Shown: positions 15,062-22,132 of the stretch, piece after piece
Layout of the letters: the number at the start of each line of letters is the position of its first letter
Numbering within the stretch: the stretch's first letter is position 1
From: Ruminococcus sp.
Lineage (GTDB): Bacteria > Bacillota > Clostridia > Oscillospirales > Ruminococcaceae
Direction of reading: 5' to 3'
DNA: 24,526 nucleotides
NCBI GenBank assembly: GCA_031262625.1
Contig: JAISHJ010000035.1
Span: 1 to 24,526, forward strand
The notes under the pieces: model-generated
Seen by the model: only the letters and a program-made list of their open reading frames with translations
Told to the model about the DNA's origin: nothing
Databases searched by the model: none
Translations under genes and position numbers: made by a program

Positions 15062-15663
15062 AAATTGGTTACCTCCGTTACAAAAATATCCGCATTTCGT
15101 GCAATCTTCTCAATTGCTTTTATTTGTGCGATTGTTTCATCAAAACCATCATTGCAAAGTTCAGTCCAGTAAAGGTCATACATGGTTACGTTAATTTCTT
15201 GATTTGAACTGTACTTAAACAGCCGTCCGTCATGCGCTGCAACAAAGCCTAAACTATAGCCGTGATCGTTAGCAGAGTTAAGGTCACCGGCGCTGGGAGC
15301 AGTACTGTTCGGGTGATTATGGATAACTACAACGTTATTATGCCCCTTAAGCTTATGTAATACCCTGTCAGTGTATTCGACAACAAGTTCATGCTCTTTT
15401 CCTGTTAAGGCGGGGATTTTTCCCATGATGTCAAATGATGTGATTATTTCACCTGTGCCGCCGTCAATCCAATACATACTCTCATAGTGTGTGCCGGAAC
15501 GGTCGTAAAGAATTTCTTTCGCGCACTCGTATAGAGTTTTATTAAGCTTCGGATTATCGGTCGCGTTGTCAAATTTACGGCGATAATCGTTGCTGTCGAT
15601 TATTGTTCTATTAATCTGCACCGCTCTGTCTACGCCTTTATGGCTAAGTTCGTCTTCTCGCAC
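15058..15663 (-). CDS. JAMM/JAB-like metal-motif protein, accessory gene
   Basis: A 201-residue protein with a JAMM-type metal motif: H115-N-H117-P, Ser124 and D127 (HNHPNSTAPSAGD), one residue shorter between His and Ser than the usual spacing, with Glu61 (YESMYWID) as likely catalytic glutamate. An N-terminal helical region (1-50) precedes it. After the domain the HGYSLGFVAAHDGRLFKYS segment resembles C-terminal domains seen in some phage head-associated proteins, so a phage-derived origin is possible. It is not RadC: there is no helix-hairpin-helix. The GTG at 15663 has AGGTGA upstream but lies only about 5 bases from the predicted transcription start. The substrate is unknown; a deubiquitinase-like or other peptidase activity would be inference. 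Confidence 0.82.
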   Translation of the reverse strand: MREDELSHKGVDRAVQINRTIIDSNDYRRKFDNATDNPKLNKTLYECAKEILYDRSGTHYESMYWIDGGTGEIITSFDIMGKIPALTGKEHELVVEYTDRVLHKLKGHNNVVVIHNHPNSTAPSAGDLNSANDHGYSLGFVAAHDGRLFKYSSNQEINVTMYDLYWTELCNDGFDETIAQIKAIEKIARNADIFVTEVTNL

Positions 15664-15675
15664 TTTTTCACCTAT

Positions 15676-15704
15676 ATTATATCAAATTCCGAGAATATTG
15701 TCAA
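15676..15704 (-). promoter_or_regulatory. Full-consensus promoter of the JAMM/small-protein unit
   Basis: TTGACA (15699-15704) and TATAAT (15676-15681) on the minus strand with a 17-base spacer, a perfect sigma-A match. The predicted start (15668-15670) is only a few bases before the GTG, so the transcript would be leaderless or nearly so. Confidence 0.85.
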
Positions 15705-15821
15705 TATATTTTCCCAAACGAAAATTTTTCCGCAGAGTATATGAGTGACAGAAAAAAGTTTTTACAGGATTAGAGTGGCAGAGAATCATTTCCCCATACG
15801 GACAAGCATTTCACAAAAGAC

Positions 15822-15932
15822 TAAAACAAGAAAAATGTTTAAAGTCCGGGAGAGGGGGGTCTGGGGGGAGAGGGGAGTGTGGCGCAGCGCCACACTGTCA
15901 CCGCTCCTCTCCCCCCCAGCGTATCATCCCCG
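15822..15932 (-). repeat. Palindromic 3'-flanking element, copy C
   Basis: Lies just 3' of the glycogen phosphorylase stop codon. Read with that gene: GGGGATGATACGCTGGGGGG, inner palindrome GTGTGGCGC/GCGCCACAC (15877-15885 and 15887-15895), CCCCCCAGACCCCCC, CCGGACTTTAAA, TTCTTGTTTT. It is the copy most like A; the shared GGACTTTAAA and TCTTGTTT blocks lie in the same order. Confidence 0.78.
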
Positions 15933-15946
15933 TACCCGGTACCCCT

Positions 15947-18310
15947 CTATACGTGCCAGAGTTCAGAAGCGTATTGCTTTATAGTGCGGTCGGAGGAGAA
16001 GAAGCCTGAGTTTGCGATGTTCATCCAACATTTTTTGGCGAAGATTTGAGCGTTTTTGGTGTCGTAGAGGGCGCGGAGTTTGGTGTCTACGTAGCCTTCG
16101 AGGTCGGCGAGGAGGAAGTAGACGTCGGGCTTGTGCCAAGAGGCGCCGATGGTGAGACTTGAGTAGAGTTCGCCGAACCAACCGGTGTCGCCGTCGTTGA
16201 AGGTACCGTCAACGAGGGTATTTACAACGCGTTTTACGCGGTCGTTGGTGTTATAGATTTTTTCTCTGGGGCGGTAGGTGGGGCGGATGCGGGCGATTTC
16301 TTCGACGCGGCAACCGAAGATGTATTCGTTTTCCCAGCCGGCTTGTTCGGTAATTTCGACGTTTGCGCCATCCCATGTACCGAGGGTAACTGCGCCGTTC
16401 GCCATAAATTTCATGTTGCCGGTTCCGGAAGCTTCGGTGCCTGCTGTGGAGATCTGCTCTGAAATGTCGGCAGCGGGGATAATTTTTTCGGCGTAGGAGA
16501 CATTGTAGTTATGAAGGAAGATAACTTTTAGTTTGTTCTTTGTGTCGGGATCGTTGTTAACGAGGTCTGCTACACAGTTGATATACTTAATTATTGCCTT
16601 TGCTCTGCGGTAAGCCGGAGCGGCTTTCGCGCCGAAAATGAATACCGTGGGAGCGAGGTCGGGGAGTTTATTTTCCTTAATTTTGAAGTACAGATCCATA
16701 ATGGAGAAAGCGTTTAATAGCTGTCTCTTATATTCGTGAAGGCGTTTAACCTGAACGTCGAAAACCCATGTTGGGTCGATTTTTACGCCCTCATATTTTT
16801 CGATGTAGTTAGCAAGCTGACGTTTTTTCTCCGCCTTAATCTCGATAAATCTACTAATTACAGTCGGGTCGTCAACGAATTTCTTAAGCCCCTGTAACCT
16901 GTCGAGGTCAACCTGCCAGCCGTCGCCGATTTTTTCGGTAATAAGCGCAGAAAGTTCGGGGTTGCATAACCCTAACCAACGGCGAGGAGTAATACCGTTC
17001 GTTTTATTCTGGAATTTATCGGGGTAGATTTCGTACCACTCATTGAGTGCATCTTTTTTGAGTATCTCCGAGTGGATAGCCGCAACGCCGTTGATGTAAA
17101 CTCCGCCGTAAATAGCAAGGCGCGCCATGTGGATACGAGAGCCGTCAAAGATAGATTTTTCGGCAATTTGCGCGGGAGTCTGCCCCAACGACTTAAGATA
17201 TTTTATAAGATGCTCGTTGATAAGCATAATTATTTCATAGATTATGGGGAGTACCGATTTATAAAGCTTCGCATCCCATTTTTCGAGCGCTTCCGCCATA
17301 ACTGTGTGGTTTGTGTAGGAGCAAACTTTACGCGCAATTTCAAAGCTTTCGGCAAAAGTCAAGCCTTCTTTGAACATTAAAATCCGCACGATTTCGGGGA
17401 TAGCTACAACAGGGTGAGTGTCGTTTAGCTGTACTGCATACTGCTCTGCAAAGTGAGAAAAGTCCGTACCGAATCTGCTCTTATATTCTTTTATAATCGT
17501 CTGAATTGTCGCGGAGACGAAGAAGTACTGTTGTTTTACGCGAAGGCGCAAGCCCTTTTCATAGTTGTCGTTCGGGTAAAGCACGTCTGAAATAGCTTCT
17601 GCGTTAATTCTGTCTTCGGAAGCTTTTGTATATTCCTGCTTGTCGAATTCCGCGAAATTAAAGCCTTGTAACGATTCCGCCTGCCATAGGCGTAAAGTTC
17701 CGATTGACTTTAGGTTATAGCCTATTATCGGAGTATCGTAGGGTACTGCTAATACTGCGCCGTCACCGAATTCTACCGTTACTGCTTCCGACTCTCTGCG
17801 TACCGACCAAGGGTCGCCGAATTTAAGCCAGTTGTCCGCTTCCTCGCCCTGAAAGCCGTTATGCAGATATTGCTTAAAAAGCCCGTAGCGATAACGTATG
17901 CCGTAGCCTGTTAAGGGCACATCAAGTGAAGCCGCGGAATCAAGAAAACACGCCGCAAGCCGTCCTAAGCCGCCGTTTCCGAGAGCGGCATCTTCAATCT
18001 CTTCAAACTCGTTTATGTCAACGCCCTGTTCGGAGAGTATTCCTTTAATATCGTCAAGAATTCCTGCACAGTAGAGGTTGTTGTAAACCGCTCTGCCCAT
18101 TAAAAATTCGCATGAAAGGTAACAAGCCTGACGTTTTTCATTCCGCCTTGCGGTGTCAGCTTTCCATTTGGAAGCTATTTCGCCCATTAAAGCTTTCGCA
18201 ACGGCGTTATGAAGTTCGTATGCGGGAATGTTCTTTGCGTTTTGCAAATCAGTACAGTACTCGCTTTTAAGGTAGTTATTAATCAGTTCGCGCAAGTTTG
18301 CCTTGTCCAT
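15947..18310 (-). CDS. glgP: Glycogen/starch (alpha-glucan) phosphorylase
   Basis: A 787-residue enzyme, the usual length for bacterial GlgP/MalP. Motifs include GNGGLGRLAACFLDS (N-terminal domain, near residue 110), LNDTHPVVAIPE, NGITPRRWL, VQVKRLHEYKRQ and the pyridoxal-phosphate site EASGTGNMKFMANGA, with the cofactor lysine near residue 630, followed by TLGTWDGANVEI. It releases glucose-1-phosphate from alpha-1,4-glucans. The ATG at 18310 has AAAGGG six bases upstream; the longer TTG start at 18328 lacks a site. It follows the secreted-protein gene by 18 bases and ends the four-gene tandem. No glgA, glgB or glgC is near. Element C follows its stop. Confidence 0.97.
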   Translation of the reverse strand: MDKANLRELINNYLKSEYCTDLQNAKNIPAYELHNAVAKALMGEIASKWKADTARRNEKRQACYLSCEFLMGRAVYNNLYCAGILDDIKGILSEQGVDINEFEEIEDAALGNGGLGRLAACFLDSAASLDVPLTGYGIRYRYGLFKQYLHNGFQGEEADNWLKFGDPWSVRRESEAVTVEFGDGAVLAVPYDTPIIGYNLKSIGTLRLWQAESLQGFNFAEFDKQEYTKASEDRINAEAISDVLYPNDNYEKGLRLRVKQQYFFVSATIQTIIKEYKSRFGTDFSHFAEQYAVQLNDTHPVVAIPEIVRILMFKEGLTFAESFEIARKVCSYTNHTVMAEALEKWDAKLYKSVLPIIYEIIMLINEHLIKYLKSLGQTPAQIAEKSIFDGSRIHMARLAIYGGVYINGVAAIHSEILKKDALNEWYEIYPDKFQNKTNGITPRRWLGLCNPELSALITEKIGDGWQVDLDRLQGLKKFVDDPTVISRFIEIKAEKKRQLANYIEKYEGVKIDPTWVFDVQVKRLHEYKRQLLNAFSIMDLYFKIKENKLPDLAPTVFIFGAKAAPAYRRAKAIIKYINCVADLVNNDPDTKNKLKVIFLHNYNVSYAEKIIPAADISEQISTAGTEASGTGNMKFMANGAVTLGTWDGANVEITEQAGWENEYIFGCRVEEIARIRPTYRPREKIYNTNDRVKRVVNTLVDGTFNDGDTGWFGELYSSLTIGASWHKPDVYFLLADLEGYVDTKLRALYDTKNAQIFAKKCWMNIANSGFFSSDRTIKQYASELWHV

Positions 18311-18328
18311 ATTATCCCTTTCCTGCAA

Positions 18329-19345
18329 TTAATTGAAATAGTTCGCAGATATAGTTTCCGGTACAAATAGTATGTCCTCGCCGTCGATATTAACCGTAAG
18401 TTTTATTCCGGAGTGTTCAAGTGTTCCCTCGAAATTCTCTGTAAGCTTTTGGAAACATATCGTATTGTCGGAAGTTTTATAATAAAACCAAATCGAAAGC
18501 TTTCCGTCAATTTTCATAACCGCATATCTGTCGCGGAGAAAACGAATATAATCTGTCGCATCTTCGTTCCTATAGTTTACATTCATAAATATTTTGTTAT
18601 CATTGTCGCTTTCTTTGGCTTCAACCTTTACAGGCGTGAAATTTTCGTCGTATTTAACATTCTGGAAAAGTTCGGCTTTTCCGTCCTCGGTATATTTTCC
18701 CGGGACGTATGTCATAAGGGAGAGCCAGTCATCAGCGAGGGGGTTAATCATATTCATACGGAGTATATAGGCGCGGGTGGAGTCGTCAACCATATATATT
18801 CCGCAGATTTTTCCGCCGAAAAGGTAGTCCTCGTTTGAAGGAATATAGAGTTTTTCCGCATCCTTTAATATTTCGTCTTCGGTTAAGCCGTCTTCAATTA
18901 AAGCATCCGAAACGCGGACGTATTTTTTTGCAGTACGGTCGTAAACAAAGGAATAAGCATCAGGGTCACGCCCGTAGGTAGGATATTCTATTGATGTTGC
19001 TACAACCTGTAAATATTTGTCTGTAGTATAAGGGTAAGCGCGGATTTCAAAACTGCCCTCATAGGTTTCGTCTCTGAATGCGCGCTGTGCAATATTCACA
19101 TCAGTTTCGATACTGTATGTTATGTCTGAGTTAATCATCATAATTTCGCGCCGTACTGCTTCGGAGGTGCTTCTTGAAGCATCGAATTTCATCAGCTGTA
19201 CTATAGAGTTATACTGATAACTCTCGTCCGTCACCGAATAAACCTTTACGCCGTCGTCGAAAGGTTTGTCCGCCGCGAGGGCGGGTACTGACACTACACC
19301 GAATGTCAGTACCGCTGTTAATATTATCGTTAAAAGTCTTCTCAT
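18329..19345 (-). CDS. Secreted protein of unknown function
   Basis: A 338-residue protein with a clear Sec signal peptide: RR near the start, a hydrophobic core (LLTIILTAVLTFGVVSV) and a PALA-A cleavage site near residue 24-25. The rest is a soluble, acidic, mainly beta region with no Cys, no lipobox, no cell-wall sorting signal and no recognised enzyme motif. It is not a family I recognise. AGAGG precedes the ATG. It lies between the ECF S component (49-bp gap) and glgP (18-bp gap), so it is probably on the same transcript. A role outside the cell connected with glucan use is possible only from this context. Confidence 0.82.
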   Translation of the reverse strand: MRRLLTIILTAVLTFGVVSVPALAADKPFDDGVKVYSVTDESYQYNSIVQLMKFDASRSTSEAVRREIMMINSDITYSIETDVNIAQRAFRDETYEGSFEIRAYPYTTDKYLQVVATSIEYPTYGRDPDAYSFVYDRTAKKYVRVSDALIEDGLTEDEILKDAEKLYIPSNEDYLFGGKICGIYMVDDSTRAYILRMNMINPLADDWLSLMTYVPGKYTEDGKAELFQNVKYDENFTPVKVEAKESDNDNKIFMNVNYRNEDATDYIRFLRDRYAVMKIDGKLSIWFYYKTSDNTICFQKLTENFEGTLEHSGIKLTVNIDGEDILFVPETISANYFN

Positions 19346-19394
19346 ATTAACCTCTGTTCAGAATTTGTTAACAAGCTTATATTTTGCTTACAGA

Positions 19395-20024
19395 TTATTT
19401 TTTTCGTGAAAATTTATCTATAATCCCGGAGAGCCCTGCTCCCACAACCGTACAGGCGGAAGCTTCCAGTGCGCCGTTTAGGGCTACTACCGTCGCGGCA
19501 ATGTATACAATTATACTTCCGCCGTCAAAGCCGAGTGCCGCCGCTACATCGGTATTATTCCCGAAGATTAAGAGCAGCGCGCCGAGGAAGAAAAAAGTAT
19601 TACAGAGCGAGCCGCAAAGTGCCGCGGCAGGATATAAAAATCTTGAGCGTACCTTCTTTGAGAAAAATTTTACCATCAGTGCCGGGAAAAGTCCTGCAAG
19701 TGTTCTCGTCGGAACACAGAGGATAAATGTAAAAAACGGATTGAGTTCTAAGAGCATTGCGCCGAAAGCATCCGTTCCCGTTACGCAGGTCATGAATGAA
19801 GTTATACCGAATACCGTTCCGAGGTAAGCGCCGCCGGCAGGTCCCGTTACTATCGCGCCGACAACTACCGGAACCATTAGGAACGAGATTTTCAGCGCGC
19901 CTACAGGCAGGTAGCCGAGGGGAGTTAATGCCATAACAACCGTTATTGCTGTGAGGATTGCAAGCTGTACGAGCCGTAAAATTTTGCCGTTCGTGCGTGT
20001 CTCTGCTAAAGCTTCTGCTTTCAT
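19395..20024 (-). CDS. ECF transporter S component, probably for pantothenate
   Basis: A 209-residue integral membrane protein with about six hydrophobic segments. It has the S-component hallmark region LKISFLMVPVVVGAIVTGPAGGAYLGTVFGITSF, where the short N-terminal helix and glycine-rich loop sit. S components bind a vitamin and work with a shared EcfA/A'/T module. The gene directly upstream is a CoaX-like pantothenate kinase homologue, which suggests the pantothenate carrier PanT, but the substrate is inferred from context. ATG 20024 is chosen because GGAGG lies seven bases upstream; an in-frame GTG at 20063 lies near a small hairpin (CTCTC/GAGAG) and has no site. No ECF ATPase or T gene is in the window. 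Confidence 0.88.
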   Translation of the reverse strand: MKAEALAETRTNGKILRLVQLAILTAITVVMALTPLGYLPVGALKISFLMVPVVVGAIVTGPAGGAYLGTVFGITSFMTCVTGTDAFGAMLLELNPFFTFILCVPTRTLAGLFPALMVKFFSKKVRSRFLYPAAALCGSLCNTFFFLGALLLIFGNNTDVAAALGFDGGSIIVYIAATVVALNGALEASACTVVGAGLSGIIDKFSRKK

Positions 20025-20072
20025 GTTAAGCCTCCACTGGTATCTCTCATCAAGAGAGTACACCGTAAAATA

Positions 20073-20837
20073 TTAGGGTATATTCCGTCTGTAAATTGCC
20101 GCAAGCCCTACAAGGGCAAGTGAGGAATCAATTTTAACCTGTTCTTCGCAGTATTTTGAAGCGATAGAAGCATACGAGCCGGTTAGAATTGTCGGTGCAT
20201 CTTCTCCGATTACTGCTCTGTAACGCCTTACGAAGCCGTCAATTACCGCCGCCGCCGCATACACTATCCCCGATTTCATACAGCTTTCGGTATTTGTACC
20301 GAGGACGCTGTAAGAAGCGGTTTCGTTTACATGAACGCGCGGAAGCTGTGCCGTATTGTCCGACAGAGCGCGCAGAGAGAGCGAAAAGCCGGGAACAAGC
20401 GCTCCGCCGCGAACAACTCCGTTTCCGTCAATGACAGTAAACGCCGAAGCCGCCGCCATATCCGCGATAATAACGGGGTAACCGTAATTAAGCATTGCAC
20501 CCGCCGCCGCCGCAACAAGGTTTGCGCCCAGCGCGGCAGGGTTGTCGATACGGATATTCAGACCGGTTTTTACCCCCGGACCGATTACAACTACCTTACC
20601 GCTTCCGACAAATTTTTTCACCGCCGACTTAATCACGCCTGCTCCGATGTCGGAAACGTCCGCGATTACAGCGCCGTCAAAGCTTTTTTTTTCACCTGAC
20701 ATTGAGAGCAGTTTTACTGTATACTCGTCCGCCGTACAGGCAGATGGAGTTACAAACTGCGCTTTATAGGTAAGCTTATCGGACTCGAAAACGCCTATGT
20801 CGGTGAATTCATTGCCGGAATTAATTGCTAAAACCAT
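20073..20837 (-). CDS. Type III pantothenate kinase (CoaX) homologue with altered active-site motifs
   Basis: About 254 residues, CoaX length. Family features kept: GPGVKTGLNIRIDNP (86-100), GGALVPGFSLSLRALSDNTA, LPRV and LGTNTESCMKSGIVYAA. Family features changed: the phosphate loop D-x-GNT is N-S-GNE (6-10); GADR, with the catalytic aspartate, is GANL (104-107); D-F-GTATT is D-M-AAASA (126-132); and TGG is TGS. These changes hit the nucleotide-phosphate and catalytic sites together, so kinase activity is doubtful and a regulatory or substrate-binding role is possible. The gene is intact and precedes a probable pantothenate S component. GGAGGA touches a tandem ATGATG; the second (20837) has better spacing. 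Confidence 0.85.
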   Translation of the reverse strand: MVLAINSGNEFTDIGVFESDKLTYKAQFVTPSACTADEYTVKLLSMSGEKKSFDGAVIADVSDIGAGVIKSAVKKFVGSGKVVVIGPGVKTGLNIRIDNPAALGANLVAAAAGAMLNYGYPVIIADMAAASAFTVIDGNGVVRGGALVPGFSLSLRALSDNTAQLPRVHVNETASYSVLGTNTESCMKSGIVYAAAAVIDGFVRRYRAVIGEDAPTILTGSYASIASKYCEEQVKIDSSLALVGLAAIYRRNIP

Positions 20838-20864
20838 CATTCCTCCGCATGAATAAAAACGGCA

Positions 20865-20899
20865 ATTATATTTGGATGGAAATTACCCACACAATTATA
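20865..20899 (-). promoter_or_regulatory. Candidate promoter region of the coaX-like operon
   Basis: Two TATAAT boxes occur on the minus strand (20865-20870 and 20894-20899). The nearer has TTGTGT 18 bases upstream (20889-20894). Which is used cannot be decided from sequence. Confidence 0.4.
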
Positions 20900-20976
20900 A
20901 CATACCGTTTATTATTATTCATTATGATTTTGTGTATATTTTGTTAAATATACTATTTGCGTGTAATTTATTCTTT

Positions 20977-21026
20977 GAGAATTTTATTCCGCACAGAATT
21001 TATTCTGCGCAGATTTATTCTGCTGC
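20977..21026. repeat. Three imperfect tandem repeats at the cheV stop codon
   Basis: On the minus strand the unit GCAGAATAA recurs three times at about 16-bp steps, the last as GCGGAATAA. The first copy includes the last codons and stop of the CheV gene. It looks like local duplication of the gene end. Confidence 0.5.
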
Positions 21027-21926
21027 AATCAATCTTATCGACAACTCGATAAGGTCTTTAATCTGTGGTTTGGAGAACTGTCCGTCTGCACCTACAGCTT
21101 TACACTTTGCAATCATCTGCTCATTAATAAGCGAGGAGAAAAGAAGAACAGGGATTGAGCGGAGCACGCGGTCTTCTTTTATGCGGCGTGTAAGAGCGTG
21201 TCCGTCCATCTTCGGCATTTCTATGTCGGAGATTACGCAGGCGATATTATCGGTAACTTTCCCGGTAGTGTTTTTAAAGCTTGAGACATATTCCCACGCA
21301 TCAAGACCGTTCGAGAAGGAGACGATGTTCTTAAATCCGACTTTCGAGAGGGATTTAACTACCATTTCGTTTAAGAAGGCGGAGTCATCCGCAACCACGA
21401 GACGTTTGTTCCCGACTTTTTCTGTCATGAGGGAGATGTTATCAAGCCCCGCATCATCAAAACCGGAGGTCAGGTTAAGTTTAGAAACTATCTTCTCAAA
21501 GTCCATAACGATAATTATCTTGCCGCCGATTTTTACCACACCGGTGGATATTCCGGCTTCTGTACCGGAACTTGCCATTGCAGGCGGGTCGGATATATCA
21601 GACCACGAGATGCGCTGAATCCCTTCAACATTGCCGACGCGGAATGCGACGGTAAGCTTGTTGAATTCGCAGATTACGAACATATTCTTTTCGGGGCGTT
21701 TTTCGGTATGTATAACTTTATGCAGGTCGATTACGGAAATAAGTTTGTCACGCGGGATAAACACACCTTCAACTTCGGGGGCGGCGTTCGGAACAGGCGT
21801 AACCTCCGAATCAATCATAATCTCAACGACTTTTGCAATATTTATGCCGAAAAGACTATCTCCGACTTCAAATACGAGCAGCTCAAGTTCATTAGTACCG
21901 CTTTCGAGTAGTATATTAGTTTCCAT
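21015..21926 (-). CDS. cheV: CheV-type chemotaxis coupling protein (CheW plus receiver)
   Basis: About 303 residues: a CheW-like domain (residues about 10-155, ELLVFEVGDSLFGINIAKVVEI, PEVEGVFIPRDKLISVIDL) and a C-terminal response-regulator receiver (about 175-300). Receiver residues are acidic pair Asp-Asp in VVADDSAF, phospho-acceptor Asp in CVISDIEMPKMDG, Ser in place of Thr (LLFSSL) and Lys in GQFSKPQ. CheV couples chemoreceptors to CheA and adapts by its phosphorylation. The ATG at 21926 has GAGAGG seven bases upstream; the in-frame ATG at 21941 overlaps that site. No cheA, receptor or flagellar gene is in the window, so it is encoded away from its system. Confidence 0.92.
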   Translation of the reverse strand: METNILLESGTNELELLVFEVGDSLFGINIAKVVEIMIDSEVTPVPNAAPEVEGVFIPRDKLISVIDLHKVIHTEKRPEKNMFVICEFNKLTVAFRVGNVEGIQRISWSDISDPPAMASSGTEAGISTGVVKIGGKIIIVMDFEKIVSKLNLTSGFDDAGLDNISLMTEKVGNKRLVVADDSAFLNEMVVKSLSKVGFKNIVSFSNGLDAWEYVSSFKNTTGKVTDNIACVISDIEMPKMDGHALTRRIKEDRVLRSIPVLLFSSLINEQMIAKCKAVGADGQFSKPQIKDLIELSIRLIAAE

Positions 21927-21976
21927 ATATATCCTCTCCATAGAGATATTTTGGGCAGTTTATATTAGTATTTTAT

Positions 21977-22005
21977 ATTATAAATCATTTCTTACTAAAA
22001 TGCAA
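21977..22005 (-). promoter_or_regulatory. Promoter of cheV
   Basis: TTGCAT (22000-22005) and TATAAT (21977-21982) on the minus strand with 17 bases between them, about 50 bases before the ATG. It has the same -35 variant as the agrD promoter. Confidence 0.65.
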
Positions 22006-22039
22006 TAGTTTTTATATAAATTTTTATATAAATTTACGG

Positions 22040-22059
22040 AAAATTTATTAATAAATTTT
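22040..22059. promoter_or_regulatory. 20-bp perfect palindrome, possible operator
   Basis: AAAATTTATTAATAAATTTT is fully self-complementary. It ends 10 bases before the -35 box of the plus-strand promoter and lies between the divergent cheV and binding-protein promoters. The AT-only composition makes chance more likely than for a mixed sequence. Confidence 0.45.
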
Positions 22060-22069
22060 GATGATGACC

Positions 22070-22098
22070 TTGACAAATAGGATTTTGCACGTTATAAT
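22070..22098 (+). promoter_or_regulatory. Full-consensus promoter of the binding-protein gene
   Basis: TTGACA (22070-22075) and TATAAT (22093-22098), 17-base spacer. The start would be near 22105, leaving a leader of about 28 nt with AAGGACGG before the ATG. Confidence 0.85.
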
Positions 22099-22132
22099 AT
22101 ATATTAAACATTATTAAGGACGGTTGTTAAAA

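Noticed and set aside
15745..15984. Plus-strand frame of 79 codons through element C
   Set aside because: It runs through the palindromic repeat and into the 3' end of glgP on the other strand; no ribosome site.
20872..21618. Plus-strand open frame of 248 codons opposite cheV
   Set aside because: It is antisense to the clear CheW-receiver gene, has no ribosome site, and its composition is that of a shadow frame.
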